5,698 bases of DNA from Bacteroidia bacterium (GTDB lineage: Bacteria; Planctomycetota; Phycisphaerae; Phycisphaerales; SM1A02): NCBI GenBank assembly GCA_030054235.1, contig JASGCG010000124.1, positions 1 to 5,698 of the forward strand. Direction: 5' to 3'. This document shows, one piece after another, positions 1-5,698 of this stretch (its first letter is position 1; each line of letters opens with the position of its first letter). Position numbers and translations under genes: made by a program. The notes below the pieces were generated by a model. It ran no database searches. It worked only from the letters and a program-made list of their open reading frames with translations, and was not told the origin of the DNA.

Positions 1-3000
1 CTGCACACGGTGGTGCCGATCATCGACCGCGGCGAGCTCATCGTGGCCGATGGTCGCGTGGTGACGTGCTTCGATCTCCTGACCCACACGCTGCGCTGGC
101 AGGCGATGCTCGCGATCGAGCAGGCTGCGCGAAGCGCCGACACGATGCTCACGCCCTGCGTAGTCGATGCCGAGCGCGTCCATTCGGTCGTCTCCGTCGG
201 CGAGCTCGGCGGCGCAATCTCCTCGCGCGTGGTGGCCGTGCGCCGCGGCGATGGCCGCGTGCTCTGGCAGCGCTCGCTCGAGGAACCGGATGGCCTCCAT
301 CCTGGCGGCCTGCGTGCAGCGGGCTCGATCGCGTTGGCCGGCGATGTGCTCGCCGTGCCGTGCTCGCGGCAGAATGGCCGCCTCGAGCTCGCGTGCTGGC
401 TCATCGGGCTCGATGCCGAGGACGGCTCCACGCGATGGGCCGTCCCGCTCGGCGCAGCCAACGGCCTGCTGCCTGAGTTCGGCAACGTCACGACGATCCG
501 TGGCGGCATGGGTGCGGTCGCGCATCGTGGTCTCGTGCTGGTCGGCACGATGGTCGGAACGGCGGCGTGCATCGAGGCGCCGACGGGCGCCGTGCGCTGG
601 ATCGCGCGCGATGAACTGGCGCGCACGCGCCAGCAGCCACCGCAGGAATCATGGGAAGCCTCGGCGCCGGTCGTGGACGGCGATTCGGCGTGGTTCCTCC
701 ACGCCGATGCGCGCTTGGCGATGCGTCGCTCTCTTGCCGATGGCGCCGTGATGACCGCACAGGTGCTCGGACAGGGCGAGCCGCTTGGTGCGTCGCAGTA
801 CCTCGTGGGCGCTTCGGGCACCATCGTCGGTGTCGCGACGAGCGGTGCGCTGTCGGCGGTGGGCGGAGCCGACCCGGCCACGCGGCTCTGGCAGTTGCCC
901 GCAGTCGAGATGGAGCCGCTCGTGGGGCGCGCGGTGCTCGCGCGAATCGGCGATCGACCAGTCATCGTGCTGCCACGCGCCTCGCGAGTCGATGTGCACG
1001 ACCTTGCGTCGGGTGCATCGATCGGATCGATGCCCGTGCGGCGCAGCGGTGCAATCGGCGTCGGTGACGAACGCGTCGCGATCGCGTCGGAGATGAACCT
1101 CGAGGTCTGGGGGCAGGGCGAACGGATCGTGGCGGACCTGATGTCCTTGGTCGACCGAGGCGCGTCGAGCGATGCCGAGATCGCGCTCGCCGAGTCGGCG
1201 CTGGCCCAAGGCGACACGACGCGGGCGCTCGACATGGCTCGCCGGGCGCTGGCTCGGCTCACGGCGATCGACGACAGCGACGACGTCCCGGTCGCGCGGG
1301 CGCGCGTCGTCGATGTGCTGCTTGAGCTCGTGCGGCGCAGTCCCGATGGCACCGAGGCCGTCGACGTCCTCCGTCAGTCGGCGTTGCTGCCGTCGCAGTC
1401 GCTGCGCGTGGCCCTGGCCCTTGCCGAGCGCCATGCTGTGCGCTCGGAGTGGGCCGACGCGGCCCGCACGATCGCCGAGGCCGTTCCCGCGCTCGACAGC
1501 GATCCGCTGGTCGAGCATGGCGGCGCGCGCGTGCGCACCAGCCAAGTGCTCTCCATGGCGATGCAGCGCCTCGTGGTGCAGGCCCATGCGGCCCGGAGCA
1601 ACGCCATCGAGCAGGCTGCCGAGGCAGCCGTCCGACGGGAGGATCGCGCTTCCTCCGAGGCGATCGCTCGGGCTTGGCGAGGCACGTTGGCTTCGATCGG
1701 CACGCTGGTCGAGGCAAGCGAGCGCGCGCGTGCGGCTGATCGGCTCGACGATGCGAATCGATGTGCGCAGCGTGCGGCGCTCATCGCCCTTGAGCGCGCC
1801 GATGCGGGACTCCCGGTGGATGCAGCGCTCCTGGATCGGGTCGCGGCGCGCGTGGTCGAGGTGGGCGCCGGCGACCTGCTCGCCGTGAAGACGCTTCGTC
1901 GGTTGCACCGTGTCGCGCCTTCGGCCGCGGCGTTCACGGCGATCGCCGCCACCGAGCCGTGGATCATCGCGCCTCGACTCGCGCGCCTGGGCGATGCGCC
2001 ACGCAAGGGCCAACGGGCGATCCAGTTCTCCGCAAGCTTGCCCGCGCTCGATGCGTTCGCACGGCAGCAATCGACGCCGGGCCGCGGCGTCCTGGTCGTG
2101 AACCAGCAGCTGGTCGGGATCAAGGGTTCCACGCTCGCGCCCGAGTGGGCCATCGAGATCGAGGACCCCTCGCCGGGCATCGTGCGCATGCTGCCGACCA
2201 TGATGGTGCTCGAGCGCACCATGACCTTGCCGGGGCGGCTTCGCGGGCTCGACCCCGCGACCGGCGCGGTGGCGTGGTCGATCGAGGACTTGGGCCTGCT
2301 GCTTGGGCCCGTGCAGCCGATCGCGGGTTGGCGCGACGACGAGAACGTGCTGTCCCGGCGTGGCCAGTTTGCGGCCTTGCCGCTTGGTGATGGAACGGTG
2401 GCGGTCAGGGGTGACGGCAGCTGCGCCCGGATCGGGGCCGATGGACGCGTCCGCTGGACCAGCGGCCGCTCGTTGCCGATCGTCGAGCACGTCCAGGCAG
2501 CGCTCGGCGGTGTGGCGCTCGTCGGCACCTCACTCAGTTCCGATCCTGCGCTCACGCTCGTCTCCTCGGCGTCCGGCCAGGAGCGTGGCCAGGTGTATCT
2601 CGAGGGCATGGCGTCGGTCGACGCAGTCGAGTCGACGCTGTGCGGCTTCGTGGTCACGCGTGGACTCTCCAGCACGCTCGTCGAGGACACCGAAGCAGGA
2701 CCGCGCATCCTGTGGGAGCGCATGAGCCCGCCCGGCGCCACCCGCCGGATGCCCGCCGTGGTCCTGCACGAAGCCATGTTCGTGGGCCAGCCGACCGATG
2801 GTTCGTACCGGCTCGACCTCGATGACGGCTCAAGCACGGCGCTCGACTGGGACGGCGGGATCTCGGGAGCATGGAGCCCCTTGCTCGAACTCGATGATGG
2901 ACTGCTCTTCGCCAAGGGTGATCGCGTGGTCCTGGCCCAGGCGTCCGGACGCGTCACCGGCAGCGCACGGCTCGCTCCATCGGCCACGCCGCAGATGGCG

Positions 3001-3231
3001 ATCGCCTGCGACGGCGGCGTGATCGTGCAGGCGCTCGAGATGCCGGAATTGCCTGCAGTCCAAGGCGGATCGACGTTCACGCTCCTCGATCCGGCGCAGG
3101 GTCTGCGTCAGGTGCGCAGCGTGGCGCGGCTCATGGTGCCGGTGGGTTGGCGTCGATCGGTGCTGCTCGATGGCTGGATCCTCCAGTTCGGCGAGGACCA
3201 GTGCATCGCGATCCCGGTCGGGTCGAGTTGA
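1..3231 (+). CDS. PQQ-like double beta-propeller protein with central TPR-like helical domain, 5' end outside window
   Basis: The frame is open from the first base. There is no ribosome binding site before the GTG at 10 and no signal peptide, and the protein begins inside a propeller blade, so the true start lies upstream. Counting residues from that GTG, blade-like PQQ/BamB repeats (variable strand, then D-x-x-[TS]-G, then RW/LW) occur at about 16-32, 72-90, 130-147, 185-200, 281-297 and 326-343. Residues 383-660 are Ala/Arg/Leu-rich and helical, with a TPR-like pair near 387-418. A second propeller follows, with blades near 743-760, 804-819, 888-905, 933-950, 972-988 and 1021-1038. Such propellers usually act as scaffolds for protein-protein contacts outside the cytoplasm. 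Many lack the residues that bind pyrroloquinoline quinone, and no catalytic residues are evident here. The family call is from motif pattern, and the specific role is unknown. The stop codon overlaps the promoter of the next gene. Confidence 0.85.
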   Translation: MHTVVPIIDRGELIVADGRVVTCFDLLTHTLRWQAMLAIEQAARSADTMLTPCVVDAERVHSVVSVGELGGAISSRVVAVRRGDGRVLWQRSLEEPDGLHPGGLRAAGSIALAGDVLAVPCSRQNGRLELACWLIGLDAEDGSTRWAVPLGAANGLLPEFGNVTTIRGGMGAVAHRGLVLVGTMVGTAACIEAPTGAVRWIARDELARTRQQPPQESWEASAPVVDGDSAWFLHADARLAMRRSLADGAVMTAQVLGQGEPLGASQYLVGASGTIVGVATSGALSAVGGADPATRLWQLPAVEMEPLVGRAVLARIGDRPVIVLPRASRVDVHDLASGASIGSMPVRRSGAIGVGDERVAIASEMNLEVWGQGERIVADLMSLVDRGASSDAEIALAESALAQGDTTRALDMARRALARLTAIDDSDDVPVARARVVDVLLELVRRSPDGTEAVDVLRQSALLPSQSLRVALALAERHAVRSEWADAARTIAEAVPALDSDPLVEHGGARVRTSQVLSMAMQRLVVQAHAARSNAIEQAAEAAVRREDRASSEAIARAWRGTLASIGTLVEASERARAADRLDDANRCAQRAALIALERADAGLPVDAALLDRVAARVVEVGAGDLLAVKTLRRLHRVAPSAAAFTAIAATEPWIIAPRLARLGDAPRKGQRAIQFSASLPALDAFARQQSTPGRGVLVVNQQLVGIKGSTLAPEWAIEIEDPSPGIVRMLPTMMVLERTMTLPGRLRGLDPATGAVAWSIEDLGLLLGPVQPIAGWRDDENVLSRRGQFAALPLGDGTVAVRGDGSCARIGADGRVRWTSGRSLPIVEHVQAALGGVALVGTSLSSDPALTLVSSASGQERGQVYLEGMASVDAVESTLCGFVVTRGLSSTLVEDTEAGPRILWERMSPPGATRRMPAVVLHEAMFVGQPTDGSYRLDLDDGSSTALDWDGGISGAWSPLLELDDGLLFAKGDRVVLAQASGRVTGSARLAPSATPQMAIACDGGVIVQALEMPELPAVQGGSTFTLLDPAQGLRQVRSVARLMVPVGWRRSVLLDGWILQFGEDQCIAIPVGSS

Positions 3232-3256
3232 CAGACCGCCCCGATCCCACGATAGT
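3228..3256 (+). promoter_or_regulatory. Putative sigma-70-type promoter of the acidic-protein gene
   Basis: A perfect -35 hexamer TTGACA (3228-3233) is followed after 17 bp by GATAGT (3251-3256), which matches the TATAAT consensus at four of six positions including A2 and T6. The TGA inside TTGACA is the stop codon of the upstream propeller gene, so the promoter starts in that gene's last codons. Initiation about 7 bp downstream would give a leader of only about 12 nt, just enough for the ribosome binding site. A perfect -35 with ideal spacing is unlikely by chance in DNA this GC-rich, but no transcript data are available. Confidence 0.55.
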
Positions 3257-3266
3257 CCCGCCCAAC

Positions 3267-3272
3267 GGAGGA
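3267..3272 (+). promoter_or_regulatory. Shine-Dalgarno site that sets the acidic-protein start
   Basis: GGAGGA lies 3 nt before the ATG at 3276, or 4 nt if only GGAGG is counted. It is a strong anti-16S match with slightly short spacing. It supports this ATG over the in-frame upstream starts, which lie inside the propeller gene. Confidence 0.7.
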
Positions 3273-3275
3273 CCT

Positions 3276-3710
3276 ATGCCATCCATCGCGGCCAGCGGCC
3301 GGACATTCGCCAGCCTCATCGCCCCCTCGCAGGAAGCCCTTGGCTACGACGAGGAGGACACTGACGCCTTCGAGGAAATCGACGACGACGACGATTTCGG
3401 CGAGGAAGAGTTCGCCGACGAGGATGGCCTCGATGAGGACGAGGAGAAGGACGGCGAGTCCAAGGACGGCGAGGATGACCTCGACGACGAGGATGACGAC
3501 GACGACTTCTTCGATGATGACGAAGACGAAGACGAAGAAGAGGACGAAGACGAGGACGAAGAAGAGGACGAGGACGAAGACGAGGATGATGACGAGGACG
3601 AGGACGAGGATGACGACGAAGATGAGGACGAGGATGACGACGAGGACGACCTCGACGATGATGACGACGAGGACGACGACGAGGATGAAGACGAAGATGA
3701 GGACGACTGA
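3276..3710 (+). CDS. Hyperacidic low-complexity protein (Asp/Glu-rich), 144 aa, function unknown
   Basis: I chose the ATG preceded by GGAGGA. The frame stays open further upstream, but only within the propeller gene. The 144-residue product has a short, nearly uncharged N-terminus (1-24, with Arg10) and then 120 residues of which 101 are Asp or Glu. Only two Lys (58 and 63) and Arg10 are basic. Hydrophobic residues Phe32, Ile35, Phe41, Phe46, Leu52, Leu69 and Phe78-Phe79 are scattered through the first half. After Phe79 the only non-acidic residue to the end is Leu126. Residues 82-121 form five consecutive octads, alternating Asp/Glu with a variable two-residue end. No signal peptide, membrane segment or folded domain is visible, so it should be disordered. 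Possible roles are divalent-cation binding, binding basic proteins as a chaperone, or nucleic-acid mimicry. All are speculative, since composition alone does not decide. It appears to be transcribed alone, from its own promoter to a terminator just downstream. Confidence 0.75.
   Translation: MPSIAASGRTFASLIAPSQEALGYDEEDTDAFEEIDDDDDFGEEEFADEDGLDEDEEKDGESKDGEDDLDDEDDDDDFFDDDEDEDEEEDEDEDEEEDEDEDEDDDEDEDEDDDEDEDEDDDEDDLDDDDDEDDDEDEDEDEDD
3519..3638 (+). repeat. Five tandem 24-bp imperfect repeats inside the acidic gene
   Basis: Five in-frame 24-bp units follow each other without gaps, at 3519-3542, 3543-3566, 3567-3590, 3591-3614 and 3615-3638. The first two encode DEDEDEEE and the last three DEDEDEDD. 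Differences are mostly third-position wobble (GAC/GAT, GAG/GAA) plus the change from EE to DD at the end of the unit. The register suggests growth by unit duplication. A sequence made almost only of GAR and GAY codons can show such periodicity by chance, so confidence is moderate. Confidence 0.6.
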
Positions 3711-3737
3711 TCCTCGGTGAATCCAGACACGCTCCCG

Positions 3738-3770
3738 AAGGGCCGGCCAAGCGCCGGCCCTTGTTCGTTG
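3738..3770 (+). terminator. Rho-independent terminator after the acidic-protein gene
   Basis: A perfect 10-bp stem AAGGGCCGGC (3738-3747) pairs with GCCGGCCCTT (3753-3762) around the 5-nt loop CAAGC. TTGTTCGTT follows, a weak T-rich tail. It begins 27 bp after the acidic gene's stop codon and lies between convergent genes. It may also help stop minus-strand transcription from the lipoprotein gene, although the tail on that side is not T-rich. Confidence 0.75.
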
Positions 3771-3798
3771 GTGGGAAGGTGAAGCCCGCGATCAGCGG

Positions 3799-3823
3799 CC
3801 GCGGCGCCTCAGGCGCCTCGCGG
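3799..3823 (-). other. Interrupted inverted repeat around the lipoprotein gene's stop codon
   Basis: The sequence CCGCG-GCGCC-TCA-GGCGC-CT-CGCGG can fold into a 10-bp stem with a 2-nt bulge and a 3-nt loop. On the minus strand the loop is the TGA stop codon of the lipoprotein gene. GGCGCC is itself palindromic, so part of the symmetry is trivial. No T-run follows on the minus strand, so this is not a classical terminator. It could slow transcript decay or be compositional noise. Confidence 0.3.
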
Positions 3824-5095
3824 CGGCGCGAAGGTCATGCGGTAGATCCTGAGCGTCCGTCCGTTCGGGCGAGCCAGCAGCGCCGTCTGGCCCTGGGCGT
3901 GCAGCAGGATCCACGTCCCCTCAGCGACCAGCACGCGCCGTGATGGATCGGGCGTGGCGCCGGAACAGGCCCAGACGCGATCGCCCGTGGACCAGAGACA
4001 CTGGCGCCCGCAGATGAGCATGCCGGTGGTGCCCTCAGGCAAGAGCGTCGGAGCTTCATCAGTCCGCGGGCTCCATGTCGCCAGGCGGCCAAACCTGGGG
4101 TGGTAGAGGAGCGACGTCGATCCGCTCGTGCAGGTGGGGCCGAGCGCGTTCACGCACTGCCATGCCATCTCTCGGGTTCCTCGCATCGAGAGCACGGCGC
4201 CCTGCAGCGGTGCAGGCTCGCTGCGGGCGGGCGAGGCGTCGAAGGCCATGGCACGAAGCACGCCGTCGCGCACCTTGATGGCGGTGAGCACGCCATCGAT
4301 CATGCACGGGCCGCTCCACTCCACGCCGTCGACCGGTGCGATCGATGGACCTGCACCATCAGCGCACGGCAGCCACGATTCGCGGATCCGCTCGAACGAT
4401 GACTGCTCGACGCTCCACGCGCGTGCGCCGGCAGCGCGTCGGCACCACGTGATCACGATGCGGTCCTCGTGAGCCACGGCCCACGCGCCCGCATTCGTCG
4501 CACCGTCCTCGAGGAGCCACTGCACGGCACCGTCGATCGGCGACATCACGCCCAGCCGTCGAGCGCCGCCAGGCTGCGGTTCCTCGATGAGTGCGCCGCC
4601 TCCGGCCCCGTCGATCCAGCACCGACCGAGGAACAGATCGGGCCCGAGGGTTCGCGGCGCACCAAGGCCGCCGGGCTCGACAGCATGAAGCGCCACGGTT
4701 CCAGCGTTGCGCTTGGGCGTATCCGTGGTCCCGAGCCGGGTCGGCCAATCGGGCACGCTGTCGGTCTGCACCGCGATGGAGCTGCCGTCTCCAGCAACCA
4801 CCGGCATCGTGAACCCGTCCCATGCGACGTCGCCGAGTGCCACCAGCCCGAACTCGATCGCGGCGAGCTTCGGATCCTGCTCGCTCGAAGGCCGCACGCC
4901 CACGCCTGATGGTGCGCTCGAACAGCCCGGGAGCCACGCTTGGACCGCCGCCACGATTCCCAGTGCCACGAACGCTTGTGGCATGGAGCCCGTTGCCACC
5001 ACGCCCCTCGCCAAGGCACCCAAGGCCCGCAGCCGGGAAGGGTGCTTCGAGGAGTGCCGCGCGGCTTCAGGGCGTCGTCGGCGGCGTGGGAGCAT
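3809..5095 (-). CDS. Predicted lipoprotein of unknown function, Cys-rich, possibly a beta-propeller, downstream of the secretin
   Basis: The longest form is 428 aa from the ATG at 5095. A hydrophobic segment at about 41-55 ends in LPGC, with Cys58 followed by Ser-Ser. This resembles a lipoprotein signal-peptidase II site, although Pro at -2 is atypical. Cys58 would be the lipidated residue that anchors the protein to a membrane. The rest has many short strand-like segments ending in DG or GD turns (for example near 98-110, 158-170, 262-276 and 360-376). This suggests an all-beta fold such as a propeller, but I recognise no family motif. Nine further cysteines (159, 218, 244, 264, 314, 322, 362, 366, 377) could form disulfides outside the cytoplasm. 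The start is uncertain. The ATG overlaps the secretin gene by 29 bp and has no clear ribosome binding site. GTG at 4999 (residue 33) has GAGGGG 4 nt upstream but leaves a signal peptide without positive charges. TTG codons at 5014 and 5023 are other options. It is probably co-transcribed with the secretin. Confidence 0.75.
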   Translation of the reverse strand: MLPRRRRRPEAARHSSKHPSRLRALGALARGVVATGSMPQAFVALGIVAAVQAWLPGCSSAPSGVGVRPSSEQDPKLAAIEFGLVALGDVAWDGFTMPVVAGDGSSIAVQTDSVPDWPTRLGTTDTPKRNAGTVALHAVEPGGLGAPRTLGPDLFLGRCWIDGAGGGALIEEPQPGGARRLGVMSPIDGAVQWLLEDGATNAGAWAVAHEDRIVITWCRRAAGARAWSVEQSSFERIRESWLPCADGAGPSIAPVDGVEWSGPCMIDGVLTAIKVRDGVLRAMAFDASPARSEPAPLQGAVLSMRGTREMAWQCVNALGPTCTSGSTSLLYHPRFGRLATWSPRTDEAPTLLPEGTTGMLICGRQCLWSTGDRVWACSGATPDPSRRVLVAEGTWILLHAQGQTALLARPNGRTLRIYRMTFAPPRGA

Positions 5096-5698
5096 CCGGG
5101 ATCATCAGCTCACCGCTCGGCAGGCGCTTGGCCGCAGGGTCGTTGAGCAGCTTCTTGGAATCGCTCGGCAGCGGCTTCTCGAGTTCCTTCAGGCGTTCGA
5201 GCTCCTTCACGTTGTAGTTCGTGTTGAAGTCGTCGGGGTTCTCGATCACGATCGGCGTGACGAAGATGAGCAGCTCGCGCTGGGACTTCGAGTTGTCCAC
5301 GTTGCCGAAGATGAAGCCCAGGCCCGGAATGTCCTTGAGGATGGGGAAGCCCGTGTCGTCCTTCGACTCCTGCTCGACGCGGATGCCGCTGAGGACGATC
5401 GTCTGCCCGTTCTTCACGGTCACGGCCGTGTTGGTCTGTCGACGGTCGATCGTGGGGTTGTCGCCCACGCCAGCGGCCGCGTTGTTCACGTTGGAGAGGA
5501 GCACCTCGATCTCCATCGCCACGTTCTTCTCGTTCGTCACGCGCGGCCGCACGTTCAAGCCGATGCCGACGGCAATCTGCTCGAAGCTCGCCGTGGTGCC
5601 CGCGGCATCGCTGGTCGTGCCGGACTGGAAGGGCACGTCCTGGCCGCTGAAGAACTTGGCTTCCTTGTTGTCGGTGGTGACGATGCGTGGCTGCTGCA
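5067..5698 (-). CDS. gspD: Secretin, type II secretion GspD family, C-terminal part only (5' end outside window)
   Basis: The frame runs off the window end, leaving 209 complete codons of the C-terminus. The visible part opens with PRIVTTDNKEAKFFSGQDVP, the characteristic GspD-type segment at the start of the secretin homology region. The secretin core follows: GQTIVLSGIRVEQE at 97-110, ILKDIPGLGFIFG at 119-131, then ELLIFVTPIVI at 141-151. These match the conserved strand and the P-x-L-x-x-IP-x-LG-x-xF signature of type II/III secretins. Secretins assemble as large rings in the outer membrane that let folded proteins or pili through. Residues 152-209 form a tail with a charged helix (VKELERLKELEK) and a Pro/Thr-rich end. 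In other systems this position can carry the pilotin-binding S-domain. GspD is favoured over PilQ from the opening motif, but the N0-N3 domains that would settle it are not in the window. The lipoprotein gene follows directly on the same strand. Confidence 0.9.
   Translation of the reverse strand, partial: QQPRIVTTDNKEAKFFSGQDVPFQSGTTSDAAGTTASFEQIAVGIGLNVRPRVTNEKNVAMEIEVLLSNVNNAAAGVGDNPTIDRRQTNTAVTVKNGQTIVLSGIRVEQESKDDTGFPILKDIPGLGFIFGNVDNSKSQRELLIFVTPIVIENPDDFNTNYNVKELERLKELEKPLPSDSKKLLNDPAAKRLPSGELMIPDAPTPPTTP

Noticed and set aside
649..2490. 613-codon open frame on the minus strand opposite the propeller gene
   Set aside because: It lies wholly within the propeller gene. The translation is Arg/His/Gly-rich without domain patterns, as expected from the antisense frame of a high-GC gene.
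1374..3080. 568-codon minus-strand open frame opposite the propeller gene
   Set aside because: It overlaps another antisense frame and the clear propeller gene. The translation is Ser/Arg-rich without recognisable motifs, so it is a GC-driven shadow.
3147..3275. Extension of the acidic gene upstream to 3147
   Set aside because: The extra 43 codons lie mostly inside the end of the propeller gene and the promoter. The translation is unlike the acidic protein, and the ATG at 3276 has the ribosome binding site.
3345..3710. Purine-rich tract that might form triplex (H-DNA) structure
   Set aside because: C or T interrupts the purines at the third position of every GAY codon, so there is no long pure polypurine run.
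3340..3720. Thr/Lys/Arg/Met-rich plus-strand frame over the acidic gene
   Set aside because: It is a frame-shifted reading of the GAN repeats (ACG, ATG, AGG codons), and its start has no ribosome binding site.
3344..3730. Poly-serine open frame on the minus strand opposite the acidic gene
   Set aside because: It is the reverse complement of GAC/GAG/GAT/GAA codons read as TCN serine codons. The plus-strand frame has the promoter, ribosome binding site and terminator.
3711..3808. Possible small RNA or promoter in the convergent intergenic region
   Set aside because: Apart from the terminator hairpin, nothing in the 98 bp resembles promoter hexamers or a conserved RNA fold.

Overview
This is a GC-rich bacterial window of ordinary protein-coding DNA with four genes, two on each strand, converging on a short intergenic region near 3.7-3.8 kb. 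The outer-membrane secretin and the predicted lipoprotein point to a diderm (Gram-negative-type) bacterium. High GC, a very large PQQ-type beta-propeller protein with a helical insert, and a GspD-like secretin ending in a Lys/Pro-rich tail suggest a planctomycete, possibly of the Phycisphaerae. That placement is an inference from gene style. No rRNA, tRNA or other taxonomic marker is present.

Layout: (1) Bases 1-3231 on + hold a long open frame, cut off at its 5' end by the window. It encodes a protein with a PQQ/BamB-like beta-propeller, then about 280 residues of TPR-like helices, then a second beta-propeller. (2) A good sigma-70-type promoter (TTGACA, 17 bp, GATAGT) overlaps the stop codon of that gene. 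It sits in front of a strong ribosome binding site and a 144-residue hyperacidic protein (3276-3710, +), about 70% Asp+Glu. The second half of its gene contains five consecutive 24-bp imperfect tandem repeats. (3) A 10-bp GC-rich hairpin followed by a T-rich stretch closes this unit. The acidic gene therefore looks like its own transcription unit. (4) On the minus strand the 3' part of a secretin gene (type II secretion GspD type, 5067 to beyond 5698) is followed by a predicted lipoprotein gene (stop at 3809), probably in the same operon. The lipoprotein is about 370-430 residues long, depending on the start. It is rich in beta-strand-like segments and cysteines, and I do not recognise its family.

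Working together: secretin and lipoprotein are adjacent, co-directional and probably co-transcribed, so the lipoprotein may act in the outer membrane or periplasm with the secretin machinery. This rests on gene order only. The double-propeller protein and the acidic protein have no visible functional link to them. The least explained element is the hyperacidic protein with its own promoter, repeat array and terminator. I do not see evidence for a defence system, mobile element, CRISPR array or RNA gene.
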